Below are positions 24,122 to 36,068 of a stretch of DNA of 64,000 nt, piece by piece (position 1 is the stretch's first letter; each line of letters opens with the position of its first letter). Location: the NCBI GenBank assembly GCA_003439945.1, contig QVRM01006469.1, positions 62,001 through 126,000 of the forward strand, given 5' to 3'. The translations under genes were made by a program, and so were the position numbers. The notes beneath the pieces were generated by a model. That model searched no databases and was not told the DNA's origin. It saw only the letters and a list, made by a program, of their open reading frames with translations. The stretch comes from Dermanyssus gallinae (Eukaryota > Arthropoda > Arachnida > Mesostigmata > Dermanyssidae).

Positions 24122-24239
24122 GGCCGTTCCATTCTGGACGCACTTAATTTTGCCACGCATTTAATTTGCTTTAAATGCTCTCATACGAACATAAAATCGG
24201 CTATACAATTTCTGCAATCACTTTTAGAACGTTTTCGTT

Positions 24240-24400
24240 ACCATTCTGACAAAATGGTGCTGCATTGTTCAGCTCATCCCATAATGCATGTTCGATGGAA
24301 TTTAGGTCGGGAGAACATGCTCGCCACTCCACTAAGCTAATTCCAGCTTCTTCCCCGAAACGAATGAAGCGGTGTGCAGCCTGACACTGTAGTGGTCAGT
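24240..24400 (-). pseudogene. Tc1-like transposase, C-terminal catalytic fragment
   Basis: The minus strand encodes AAHRFIRFGEEAGISLVEW, then RACSPDLNSIEHALWDEL. These match the Tc1-family block H.A...R.F.EE.GI..L.WPA.SPDLNPIEH.WDEL. The third catalytic residue (Glu of SIEH) is intact. The upstream Asp segment is not readable in frame. This piece directly follows the family A SINE at 23944-24121 and is unrelated to it. Confidence 0.8.
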
Positions 24401-24659
24401 AATGTACCGCTGGACAGTTAAAACCTTGGCCAAAAGTCAAATTATCGTGATCTCGCGGAAATCGGCATCATGCTTGTCGGTAGGCTTTTCTTTTTCCCGT
24501 TTCCTGTTCCAGTTGTGGACGTACGGCGGGCTTGCGCAGTTAAGATTCATGCAATGCAGTTTTCTTCTTCTCAATGTACGTACACTAATTACTCAGGCAG
24601 CACTGCGGAGCTCGGAAAAGCCAATCCCCGTCATCGTATATTGATTCTCACATAAGTGA

Positions 24660-25870
24660 GCTTGTCTACAAAGTCAATACATTTTCCTTATAATACTAGT
24701 GTGTCCTTATTACCTGATCGATCACCTCTTTGGAATTTAACCACCAGCGCTTTCTGCCAGTTAACTTAATTCATTCCAGTTCATCTATAAAGCTAAACAT
24801 CTTTACTATTGTCTGTCTAATCCAACCCTGTATAGGCTTTCCCAAAAAAAATAACAACATTATCTGCGTACATTCAAACTCTTATCCATTATCTCGACTG
24901 GTTTTTCAATAACCGTTCAGGCAGGTCTCCAAGCAGAACCGAAAATATTAAGGGACTGAGTGTCTCCGGATTGTTTCCCCTTTAGTGCTATTAGTTACAT
25001 AAAGTTCCCGTTCTTAAAAATTTTGCTAACATGCGCCGAAACTGATTCTGGAAATTTCTTTCTTAGCTAGATTCCCCCTCTTGTCCCCTAGGAGCTAGAT
25101 TAAACGCCGCCTTAAATTCACAAAGGACACGCATAGAGGATTTTGGGGCTTCGGCGTTCGTGCTATATATATCTTCTAGCATTCAGATTGCCATGTACGA
25201 GTATATCGACTCTTTTCTTCTAAATCCATATTGCTCCTCTGTCTGTTAAAAATGTGCTTATCCGTTTGCTATTATTCCGGAAAATATCTTATAAACAGTG
25301 ATTTTTATTGTTATGCCCCTCTATGAATCTGGTTCGGTTTAATATATCTTACTCTTTGCAATCACAACTAATTTTACCTCGCTCCAAGCATTTAAAATTC
25401 TCCCTGACCCTTTTCTTTCAGCACTCATAGAACACTATGCATCTCACAATTCCATATTGCCACCTTACTTGACCCCACCCGTTCCTGCCGTCTACTCTCT
25501 TCCCCTGCACTCATAACAGTTTCAGTATGCTTCTACCTTCGCCCATATTACTTGAATGCAAAAAATGCTTAAAAATGCAAAAAAGAAATTATAACAATCA
25601 ACAATTTTGACTGTTATTAGGAGACTTGTAATTTTTAAATATCCTGGATGCTCGGCAACTCGAGTCAAGATAATTATTGATTTTATTTGTTTCCTGCATT
25701 ATTATTTGCATGGAAAAGCTTCTCGTAATGACGTTTCTATTGACTTCCACAGCGCTTCTTCTTCGAGATGAACTTTTTCTAATCTTCTTTCGGCTTGCTA
25801 TTCTGTTTTAACTGTCCGGTTACAAAGCAAAGTATAGTTAGAGCGGCTGAGTGCACTACTGCATTTACTA
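24660..25870. other. no gene seen
   Basis: AT-rich. No similarity that I can support in any frame. Confidence 0.4.
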
Positions 25871-25871
25871 T

Positions 25872-26060
25872 GCGGATGAGATTGTTGGGGTAGCGTGATG
25901 CATTCGCGCGCGCCTTGTGACCGGAGAAGACACATAGGTGCACGGGTTCGAGCCCTACCATGCCACATTTGGATTTATGGGGTTTGTCTTACGAAGCAAT
26001 GCAAAAACAGTCTCGTGGACGCTAATTGTTGGCTAAAGGTCATCCCGAAAGGTGTAGATT
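25872..26060 (+). mobile_element. tRNA-derived SINE, family A, copy 3 (diverged)
   Basis: Diverged copy: A-box-like GGTAGCGTGATGCA, B-box GGTTCGAGCCC, TATGGGGTTTGTCTTACGAAGCAATGCAAAAACAG, and end GGTCATCCCGAAAG. Clear target-site duplications are no longer visible. Confidence 0.85.
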
Positions 26061-26164
26061 CGTAGAGATACATTGCAATGCGTATTGCCGACTGTTCTCT
26101 AATTTCAGTCATTTTTGTACGAGAGCATCTGTATCGTAAACAACTTTCACTCTGAAGCTACAAT

Positions 26165-26250
26165 TACCGATTACAATACAATTGTCGTACAACTCATTGT
26201 CATTCCTTACAATTGCCGTACAGACAAGACGCCTATACAATTGTCGTAAC
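26165..26250. repeat. short dispersed repeat of ACAATTGTCGTACA
   Basis: Four related copies of ACAATTG(T/C)CGTA within about 85 bp. Confidence 0.5.
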
Positions 26251-26513
26251 AAATTCAATTTTGTCCATGTTGGAGTAGAGTTTACAGAACTCTATACGAA
26301 TATCGTTGTCTTGTATTCGATAGGTCTAATGTTTGTCGCCGTAGTGACACATATACTAAAGCGTATATGTGTAAAGGAAGAGGAATAGCTAGTGGCCTAA
26401 ATCATACAGGTATTCTACAGATTCTCGTATAATTTCAATAATGTATGTTGTTTTAAGAGAAAATTTGTAGAACGTTAAGTAAGTAAGGTTTGTGGTGCTT
26501 CTCTTGAATTTGT

Positions 26514-26544
26514 CCCTTATCGTGGTTACTAACCACGATAAGGG
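26514..26544. repeat. near-perfect palindrome, 15-bp arms, 1-nt centre
   Basis: CCCTTATCGTGGTTA, then C, then the exact reverse complement. Confidence 0.95.
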
Positions 26545-26790
26545 TACACATGTATGGTATCGAAGTGAAGCTACAAAACGCATCTACAAGGCCTCCTTTT
26601 TTCCGGATCCTAGTTGCGCCCACAACTCTAATCGGCAGAAGAGCTAGCGAATAGCGGGTACACTACAACGGGCAGTGTAGGCATTTTCCACTAAAATAGT
26701 TAGGTAGCCGACAAGAAATCAGCGACTTGCCCGCGCCCGAGTCTGCACCCGACGAATTGGACGATAGCCATCGATAGTGGTATACGACTA

Positions 26791-26979
26791 GTCGAGTCCG
26801 GTGGCGTGGTGCAGTATTCGTCTGCGCCTCGCGACCGGAGGAGACACTAGATAGGTGCGCGGGTTCGAGCCCCACTGTTGCACCGATTTGTACTATGGGG
26901 GTCCGTCTATGAAGCAATGTGAAAAACAGTTCTGTGGACGTTAAATCTTGGCTGAGGGTCAGCCCGTTGGTGGTACGTT
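26791..26979 (+). mobile_element. tRNA-derived SINE, family A, copy 4
   Basis: A-box-like GGTGGCGTGGTGCA, B-box GGTTCGAGCCCC, and tail ...GGCTGAGGGTCAGCCCG. Target-site duplication AGTGGTATACGACTA (26776-26790) versus AGTGGTATACAACTA (26980-26994), 14 of 15 identical. Confidence 0.93.
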
Positions 26980-27649
26980 AGTGGTATACAACTAAGGGTC
27001 AGGCCGAAACGATGTGGTCTGCTACATGAAGTATAGCGTGGCTGCTGGTCTCCGCCAAAACTATATGTGTAGTCACTCCGAATCCTTTGTGAAGCACGCA
27101 ACTACGCTGATCTACACCAAAATTACTATGCATTGTTACACCATTTTTAAGCCTGATACTAGCGCATACGGTATAGTGATAATGCATGTTTGTATATGCT
27201 GCAAATATTTAACCAGGATGTCCACACTACTGCACTACCGACAAGCACCTGATTTCACTCATATTAAGATTGTACAATATCACAAAACAAAGTAATTCAT
27301 TGAACAATAAAGCTATCAAACCAGTTGGCTGAGGCTATACGACGTGTAGTATGTATTCATATGATGTAATTTAGCCTAATTTTTTTTGCGAAACTTAGAC
27401 CAACACACATCATTGGGTTGAAAACCTGGCGCTTGCACACTTTGCTAAAAAAGTCTTGCTTGGCGTATCTTACAGTTATGTTAGCAGAGAGGATTTCAAA
27501 AAAACTCACGTCAATTTCAGCGATATTGACCGACACTGTAGCCAAAAACCTCTTTAGCGCAAATATGTACATTTTTACCTTGTTGAACATATGAAGATTA
27601 AAAACAAAAGTTGTTGTATCCGCTAACAAGTAAGCTAGCTTGTTCTATC

Positions 27650-28280
27650 CATTAAGAAGTAGCGCGGGAGAATATTTGAGGTAGGTAATCCTCATTTAGT
27701 TCCAAGCCAGGCCTCCAGAGTAGCTGGACAGGCGCGCTAGCGAGGTTCTGGACCTCGTTATGGCCCCCGCCAAGAACGAAGTAAGGTCGTGGTAAACTGG
27801 AGACGCTGTTCCGCCCTGCAGCTCCGGCTAAGCGGTCAGGCACCTCGGGGGCCAACAAAATACGCTTGCACCAAACACAAAGGGCCGGAGCCCTAGGGGT
27901 CGCTACGTCGTACCGGTCAATCGCAATGCGGGGCAGTGCGGGGGGTTTCTTCTGGCCTGAACGCTCCTGTGAGATCTGAAAGCGGTGCAGCTCTGCCGTC
28001 TGCCGATAGACCTAGGCGGCAAGAAAGACGAAGAGCTCTTGGCGCAGCGCATAGACCGGTGGCAACAGTAATGCGACAGCTTGACGAATGGAGCTCCCAG
28101 CGCCACGCTCTGCTCACTCATCCCTAACAGAGAGTGGCTAGATTGCGTGCAGCGAAAAGAAGGGCAGAACTTATCTTCCACCCTACGCAAGTACTCACGA
28201 GTCACGGAGACTTTCAGACGTGCCTGCAATGATTACGAAGGCCGCACGTACATTCACTGCGAACGGTGAGTTCAAGGGCA
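27650..28280. other. GC-richer unassigned segment with an open frame
   Basis: Between 27960 and 28270 one plus-strand frame reads AVQLCRLPIDLGGKKDEELL, and after a stop continues ...REWLDCVQRKEGQNLSSTLR. The residue mix is protein-like but broken. It may be an eroded gene or transposon; I recognise no family. Confidence 0.25.
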
Positions 28281-28625
28281 CCCCAAAAACGGACGAAGAT
28301 GCGTCCTGATCGAGCAGGGTAACGGGCAACCGCGATGACATGATGATGAAAAACAACAAAACTAAAATTTTGTCAAGCATAGCCGTGCAAAATAGATGCG
28401 ATCATGTCCCTTGCAAAGCACAACTTAAATTAGATCGTGGTTAAGAGATGCGTTATTAGTGCAGGCAACGCACGCTTAATTTGAAACTTTCATAATAAAA
28501 TTATTACAGACGAATGTAATGTTTTTATCACTAACCGTTAGGAAGGTCTGAGTGCAATGGATGGTACGAATATAGAGCAAAATTTTAAAACAAAATCTAT
28601 ATTGCAGCATTAATATATTTTCATT

Positions 28626-28714
<89 letters not shown>

Positions 28715-28730
28715 TATGTATATATATCGA
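28626..28730. repeat. (TA)n microsatellite, about 100 bp
   Basis: Almost pure TA with two single-base interruptions. Confidence 0.97.
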
Positions 28731-29510
28731 TGTAAATGTATATATTTGTTTGGGATTAGTGCGTTACTCACAGAACAAACCCTTGGCATCTACTCCTTAT
28801 GCGTCGTGGCTAGATCGAGCCCACAAGGTCAGAAATGGACGGACATATATACCACACCGTCCCGACCACAGAACAGTGTTTTATTTAACTTTGCCATATG
28901 TCAAACAGAATATTTTTTCGCTCCCTCAGCTGAATCAGCGCAAATGTAGTATTGTTTAAAAAATATATAACAACAAAAACAACAACATATGTGTATTCTC
29001 ATCCATATAGCTATTGGTAAGGTAAACATGAAGTGGGTGGGTGGCTAGGACGGTAAGGCGTTTTAGCGCGAAAAACAACACTATGTGTTACCGTGAGGCC
29101 GAAATTTCCGGGCTGTTGCAATGTCAGTAGTCCGACATAGGCATGACAATGCGTTTTTCTTCGTTTACGAGGCCGAAATGCCGTGAGGTTTAACAACCTG
29201 TAGCTTACGACGTTCGAGTGACATACGACCCAAGATGAAGTCAAGTCACGCCACGCCGACTATTCAGGGCAGCCCCAGAGCGCTTTTCTGCCCTACGTGT
29301 CTAGATTCGAAAACATTGGTGTAATCTGTTTAAATCGACAGCGACTTGTGTGGTGGGTTCTACGTTCGGCCGAGTGTTTGACGGATGTAGCAATATCCTG
29401 CAAATAAACAAAAATAAGACAGGCATATCTGGAATATATACGTACATACCGATAAATAAATGTATGAAAGAAATACTGAATTTTTATTTGAGTGTTCATT
29501 TAGACAACTA

Positions 29511-29512
<2 letters not shown>

Positions 29513-29556
<44 letters not shown>
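29513..29556. repeat. (TA)n microsatellite
   Basis: Pure TA run of about 44 bp, directly before a SINE-like repeat. Confidence 0.97.
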
Positions 29557-29558
<2 letters not shown>

Positions 29559-29564
29559 TAGGTG

Positions 29565-29722
29565 TATTCTAGGCGCCAATGCGCTAGTTATTGTTATCTA
29601 CCGGGATGTTGCCGGTTCGATCCATTGCAAATAGATGAAAAACCATATATCGCTGAGAGTCAGCGACTATTCTATCACAAGGACTTTTAGGGAAACCCTA
29701 GATATCTCAACGTGCCTTCTTA
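29565..29722 (+). mobile_element. SINE-like repeat, family C, copy 1
   Basis: Contains a B-box-like GCCGGTTCGATCC and a tail CTGAGAGTCAGCG...GGGAAACCCTAGATATCTCAA that recurs at 31796-31980. No target-site duplication identified. Confidence 0.5.
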
Positions 29723-29781
29723 TGTTGCCGCTCTAAGCGCCTCTGATATAAAAGGATGACATGTGAACTTAGGTATACATG

Positions 29782-29783
<2 letters not shown>

Positions 29784-29840
<57 letters not shown>
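29784..29840. repeat. (TA)n microsatellite
   Basis: Pure TA run of about 57 bp. Confidence 0.97.
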
Positions 29841-29844
<4 letters not shown>

Positions 29845-30940
29845 ATGCCTCACTAACAACCAAAGAGAACACGAAACTTGTTTTCGCGTCCTTGAGAATC
29901 GCCGATCACAGCAGACCTGCAGCTCTTTGTAATCCCTAAGCGTCCCAGCCCGGTAAGTTGACGTCGGCAAAAAACTTTACATAATTGAAGCGCGCCACCT
30001 AACAGGACGCTTAACTATATAGTCATACTTCTTTCATAGATGTCTCCCAATGTCACATGTCCCTGAATGCGTGTTGGCATATGCTAAAGTCAGAACCCTT
30101 TAATTGACCCAAATTACGATCGAAAAGTTTTTCGTCCTTGGCAATGATCTGCCTGAGACAGCTGACAGCAAATATAGCCATCCGCGATGCTTAGCTAGAA
30201 CAGATTTAAGAATTAAGATTGTTGGAACGTTTTGAAGTATGTTTACCGTCTCAAGTACAATAGTGATGGATGTGAAGGGTTGTCGCCTCACTCGAGGAAG
30301 ACGATATGATACCCCATCCTACAAAATGTCTTTAGCTTTGTCGTAGCCTTTGAAATCGATGCAAACTCTATAGATGAAAACGAAATATCTCGGATCTCGG
30401 CGTGGGCCTCTAAGTGCGCTCTAAGTGCGGCGTAGGTTTATTGTAGTGCTAATGTTTATGCAAATCAGTCTTAAATAAATAGGCTAGATATTTTAAGTAG
30501 ATTTACTTAGACTAGATTCTGCAGCGACTGTAAGCTGTTTCTAATAAAATATAAACAACTGTTTGTAAATAAAGTAACGGTAGACTAAAGCGCCCTCCAA
30601 TAACGCCCAAAGCTTTTATACTTCTCAGTAACAGAGTTTCCAGTGTTGTTGGTACTGCAATCAGGTTCACACAGATTAAGGATGTTGTTCTGTTATGTTT
30701 AGCTGTTCGACATCTACTATGTTTGTAAGCAACTCTATGTGGTGTCTAAGAAGTCATTTTTTAAAATGCATAACATAGAAGTAAAACATGGCAAGACTGT
30801 GCGGGGTTATTTAGGTGCCACAACAGTCTCCTTGATTCTCAACAACATTTGCTGATTGTTAATTTCAGCGTCTAATCTCCCATCAGATGTAGCTGTTTTT
30901 CAACGCTTTTCGTAAGTGAGTACGGAATGTTTCCTGTGGT
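29845..30940. other. no gene seen
   Basis: AT-rich, no supported feature. Confidence 0.4.
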
Positions 30941-30944
30941 CGAA

Positions 30945-31000
30945 GTGTTATGAGTGGCGGAGTAGATTAAAATTAGCCATGACATGAAAAAACCGTACAC
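30945..31000 (+). mobile_element. SINE family B, tail fragment
   Basis: TGAGTGGCGGAGTAGATTAA, then AATTAGCCATGACATGAAAAAA. This matches the tail of the SINE at 51870-52090 (GAATGCCGGAGTGGATTAA, then AATTGACCATGATCGAAAAAA). Confidence 0.6.
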
Positions 31001-31025
31001 GGGCAATTGCCTTACGAAAAATCCT

Positions 31026-31028
<3 letters not shown>

Positions 31029-31056
<28 letters not shown>
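31029..31056. repeat. (TA)n microsatellite
   Basis: Pure TA run of about 28 bp, then an A-rich stretch with a repeated CATCGTCAAAA. Confidence 0.9.
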
Positions 31057-31059
<3 letters not shown>

Positions 31060-31795
31060 AAAAAAAGAAAAAATCATCGTCAAAAGTCATCGTCAAAAAA
31101 AAGGCCTGGACTCTGTTTAGGTTGAGCTGCATCCAGCAGACTGAATGCCTTCATCTATATTAGTCTGAGTAATCCAACCTTCCGGAGTGCCATCGGGAAG
31201 GTCGGGATCGTCAACTGGACAGAAACCTAGTAGGATTGCGCTTTTGCGGTACGCCACTTAAATATTAGCAATCGAATATAGCCCAACGCAGAGCCATTTG
31301 ACCAGCTCTCAACGCGAGAACTGGTCATGGCTTACAAATTTGCATAGTATCGCAGAGACATTTATCATGGCATCAGGATAGCCCCACAAACATTGTTTTG
31401 ACGTCGCATCTGTACGTGCCATAGTTACTGCTCTTAGCTTGATTAGTATATATAATAATCTTAGTCGTAAAGTGTGTCACGGGTTGCACGGAGTTTCCAC
31501 TAAGTTTACACCTGCACTCAGGTTACAGCATTTCGCGGTACTTCTCACGCGCGCAGTAGTTCATATGAGAATTATAAGCTGTAAAGGCGATTAACAGGTG
31601 TCGATTTCGTATACGCTCTTTAAAAAACATCCTAATCAATTTACTTCGATCAAAGATGCGTTTAGCAAACGTTAGTTACTACTGCTTAAAAATGGAACAC
31701 CTAGGTGTATACGAAAGCACGTTACTTCGGGCCAATGCATTTTTAATCGGACGACAGTTGTTGTGAGCACTCGTGTCGGCGTGGTTTACGAGGCT

Positions 31796-31980
31796 AGAGC
31801 GATAGTCATGGTTGTTATCTAATGTCGACGGTTGGATTCCCGTTGTTGATCGAGATTTATTGGAGCGATGCTCACTGAGAGTAGATGCAAAGGAATAAAT
31901 TCTACCGCTGTGATCAGCGGCCAGGCTGCCACAATGACAGTTAGGAAAACCTTAGATATCTCAATTTTTTTAATAGATGA
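31796..31980 (+). mobile_element. SINE-like repeat, family C, copy 2
   Basis: Shares with 29565-29722 the GGTTGTTATCTA block, a B-box-like GACGGTTGGATTCCCG, ACTGAGAGTAG and the ending GGAAAACCTTAGATATCTCAA followed by a T-rich run. It lies between the 3' UTR of the old LINE (from about 32000) and the left flank. Confidence 0.5.
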
Positions 31981-31999
31981 TAAGGTAAAGTGCATGATG

Positions 32000-34623
32000 C
32001 ACATCGAGCGTTGTTGTTAAAGCCACGGTGCGAGACTCACAGATCTACTAAGATCCAGCCGTCCTCTTTGCCATTTGTCAGCGGTGACCGTAGTTCTCGA
32101 GATTACTCGAGGCCACTTCATCTTGCTATTAAGGCTTCATGATTATTCGCTATTTTCAGCTTGGACGCAAATTTAGCGAATCTTCTTATCATAAATTAGG
32201 ATTCATGATCCTCGAGGAGTGCCTCTACAAGGATTTGGGGTGTCAGATAGCTTCACAGCCTTAGGTTCTAAGACAGTAACTCTCGCTCAGAATTAAAGAA
32301 AGCGCAGCGTTCGTAGCAGTGCCTTATATCGTAAGCCTCTCCTGAGTTGCATATACACCAAACGGGGGAGTCAAACTTACAAATGCGGTGTCGGTATTGC
32401 CAAAAGCAGCCACCGTATCTCGTTAGCAATTGCGCGAGTGGGTAGGGAAGCGAACCGTGTTTTTAAGGCTGGACTAATTGTTGAGATCAGGAAATACTAA
32501 ATTTGTCCAGTATCCAGAATGGCCCTGCTAGATTGCTCTTCTTATTGTTGGTTCCAGTTGCTTAGGATGTCCCTTCCCCAGATTAGCCTCCCCTCCGCCC
32601 GGACGCGACTTAAAGGCTCCTTCAAGCTAGTTATTTTCTCTTATGTCTTAGGGAATCAGTCTAGAGAGGACTTGTATGGCTGCTGTGGAAGTGGACTTGC
32701 CTGGGCGATAATGCTGAGCACCATAGGTATTTGGGTCTCGTTAAGAAGGCAGAGTGTTTTAACCCGATGAGTGATAGTCATGCGTTCCCATAAGGGTACG
32801 GCATATAACATGATGCTACATATTACTGATGCTATGAGACGGCGCCGAGACTCGGTTGCTACTCTGGTCCGGGAAAGGATTTTTCGAAACTCTGCAGAGG
32901 CTGTAGAAGGTATTTTTCTGCATAGCGCAGATGAGGCATTCCTGTGAAAGCTCTATTCGGGATCACGTCCAGGTAATTGGCCATGGACGTAGGGGTTACT
33001 GGGTGCTCTTCCAGACCTGAGTTTAAATTTTGCAGAAGCTTCAGACTGTTTAAAAGAATTGCGTCTGTTTTTGGTAAAGCCGATTCAAGAGCGTGTAAAG
33101 GTATTATCGGATGTAAATCAGGTTTACCCTGAATGTTCCTTTCAGTATATTCTCATTACGAGTGGTAAAGATCGATGCCGGATCGTCTGCGTAGGTGACG
33201 GAATAACCTCTTTTGGCATCGAAGAGAATGATCACACAATGCAAACGGTTTGCTTTTGGCGCATTCCTCTGTGTTTCAGCTATCTTTCGAACGTTGCCGA
33301 TCGTCGAATGCGCGGAGTGTCAGGCTCGAAAACCGTGCCGGTATTCCGACAGCGCCTTCTTGTCTTCTAGTTCTGTTAGTAGTCATCCGTTGACAACGTG
33401 CTCAGGTGCTTAAGCATACTGCTTGCGGGAGACCGCATCTGGACCCGGTGATTTTCTCGGCCGTATGCATTTGGCAACGATTCCAATTTCTTGGACTTAG
33501 ATTGGCTCGAAGGTAAGCTCTGAAACTTCATAAGAGAGCGCCGGCTGCGGCCGAGGTGTTTGCGGCAAGCGCGTAATTATTGTCGGTCCAGCTACTTCTA
33601 TTCATAAGGGCGGCTGTGCGTGTCGCATTTTGTGACGCTCGATCTTGTACCTTTTGTCCCATGTATTTTATTTGCATACTTGACGCAAGCAGTGGCAGGT
33701 CGCTGTTAGGCAATCTGGCTATACCACCAGTAGCACGGAGGATGACTGGCTATCTTAAGATGTGGGCGGCAGCTTGATTCTCGGCATTTAATGAGATAAG
33801 GTACATTTTTAATTAAGTGTCCTGCAGTAAATCGCTCTTTTTTAACGCTTTAACACTCCCTGTCAATGTTTTCTGTAGGTCGGTATGATTAAGTCTGGGA
33901 AAGCGTTGCTGTTGTGTGGAGTAAAAGGGCTGGGAGAAAGTTAAATTGACGAAAAATGTCACGTAGAGGTGGTCGGATAGGGTTTCTTGTTCCTCGTGGG
34001 TCCTCTTTTCGGTTATTTGGTGAGCTAATACTTGTGATGCACGTCAAATCTAAGATTAATTCGTGTTTGCCGTACCGAAGGTATGCCTTAGAATGTGTAT
34101 GAGTTGTAGATCTGCCCGGGTTGCCCATTCTAAAAGAATTTCTCGTTTTCTTGCCCAAAGATTTTGGATCGCATTAAAGCCCCCCCTCCCCACGATCTCC
34201 TCTCGGTGACCGCGGATGCTCATACTGAGGTCTAGTTCTTCGAGGAAGTCTTTGTATCTCTGTGAGGTAGAGTTCGGAAAAATACATACTGAACGGGGGT
34301 GTACAGGAGGAGAAAGCTGTGTTATAGGAGTGTCGGAGAATAGTATGACTTCTATGTTACTTTAACCCGCGAATATAAAGCTAGATCGTACGCTTTAGAG
34401 AATCTGTGGTAGTTTATTAGTAGTATTTCAATGTGACTGGTCGTTTTTTGTGCGGTTTTTTTCGAAGGTTTCTGACCCGTTGTCTGTATGCTGGGCAGAA
34501 CGTCGTTGTTACGTTAAGTTTGATTATGTTGCATATGTAGTATCCAACGTTGAACGTAGAGCCATTTGCGGCGTGTCCTTGTCCACCGCATTTGAAGCAA
34601 CGAGATTGGATTAATAGTTTAGT

Positions 34624-34655
<32 letters not shown>

Positions 34656-35830
34656 ACCCTGGCCGTATGGTTAAAGCCCAGACAAAATGAGCACTGTTGT
34701 ACCGAGACCATTTAGTCCACACGGCGCAGGGTTCAGCCAAGGCGTAATGGAGGAAAGCTCAAATGAGCCTTTGAGCTTTTTCGGGGGCATTTTAGCAATG
34801 CACGAGTAGTCGCGTGCCCGGTTTTTCCTTAGGGGACCTAAGGTAAACGCCATTTCCGGTGCTCCGTTCTTAGTGAGCCCTTTGTTTCTTCTTATTATTT
34901 TTGTCATGGGTCTCTTCTGTGCCCGGTTTTTTATTCGGATGTCCACGGCCATGCCTGGATAACGCACGAGGGCTTATTTCAAGACTTTTGCAAGTGGTCT
35001 TGGCGGTTGCCGGGATGATCACGGCTGCTGCCTGGATGCCTCTTTGTCCTGAATGAACTTTCTGGACTAGTTGCTGCCTCTCTCAGGGCCTGGGTGGAGA
35101 ATTCGTTTTCATTCTCTTAGACGGGCACTTCATGCAAGATGTCATTCTTGCACACCCCTGCATTAAAGCTGGGGTGTTTTCCACCCTTTCGATTGTTAGA
35201 ATGTCCCTAAGCTACAGGAAAACAAGTAGCGGCAATGCGTCTTGCAGCCCAGGTCACGTAGGATAGTTGCCTTACTGAGGCGGGTAGTAGTTTAGGTGCG
35301 CGCAGGATATTTCCTTGGCATGAGGTCTGCGCGTTGTTTTTCGGTTAGGTCCTCTTTAAAGAGGAGACCTTGTATCCCTGCAGCGCTAAATTCCCTTCAT
35401 AGTGGGAGAGGAGAGAGAGCTGTGGCATTGGGTCGGTATAATCGGGTGGGAAGTGTGCCCGCTTTTTCGCCGCTGTTGAGTAATGTCTGCAGAACCAGTT
35501 GTCCTGACGGGGCCAATTTGCACCTCATTTTCAGGTTTTCTGACAAGAGGGACGGAATTTCTCAAGCATTTCTCTAGGCGAGGTGCCATCTTTTGCTCGG
35601 ATTCTTAGCGGCAGTGGCTTAGGTGACTAGCCTTGTCAAAGACATCGTTCAAAGCGGACCGTTGCCATGGGAGCCATGAATATTAGACAGACAGTCGCAA
35701 GTTTTTCTATTGGGGGATGTCGGATTATCCTTGTCTGATTTCATGTCGGTATCGACTAGTTTCTTGCGACTCAAGTTTCTTGTAGGTACCGCCACTCTTT
35801 TCACCGGAAGGGTAGACGCTAGTTTAGGGC
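32000..35830 (-). mobile_element. old R1-like LINE, decayed (ORF1 + ORF2 + 3' UTR)
   Basis: Read on the minus strand, pieces of one R1-clade element appear in the right order but in shifting frames. ORF1-like start with SRKKLVDTDMKSD (about 35750). Gag zinc knuckles CSFCLGFNHTARV and CFKCGGQGHAANG (about 34690-34560) are split by a (TA)n run. Endonuclease follows with FPNSTSQRYKDFLEELDLSM, FLEWATRADLQLI and GKHELILDLTCITS (about 34320-34030). Reverse transcriptase shows SVTYADDPASIF (about 33205-33170), NYLDVIPNRAFTGMPHLRYA and RRRLIASVICSIMLYAVPLW (about 32850-32790). The region aligned with the C-terminal finger reads CICNSGEAYDIRHCYERCAF (about 32370). The 3' UTR (32005-32250) matches 290-430. 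Frameshifts and stops are everywhere. This was nearly full length and is much older than its neighbour. Confidence 0.85.
34622..34648. repeat. (TA)n microsatellite inside the old LINE ORF1
   Basis: Pure TA run between the codons of the first and second Gag zinc knuckles of the decayed element. Confidence 0.95.
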
Positions 35831-36068
35831 GGTTTTAAACTTTTTTTTTTTTTTTTTTTTTTTTTTCTGGGAGGTTTCGGTAATGCGTGATGCACATGCG
35901 CCACTAGCAGCCTGCGTGACTAGTGTGAGACTCGCAAACCCACTAAACCCGGATTCTTCCCCACCCCCCCAGGCTCGGTATTACTTTGGCATTACATCGA
36001 AACCGTGGGAGAGGCGTCCCTGCCGTTCTCCTTCAATCAGCTCTATCCCTGACTATCATCCCGCATGT

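Noticed and set aside
35839..35866. T run as a transcription terminator
   Set aside because: It is the poly-A end of the minus-strand LINE, directly after its 3' UTR.
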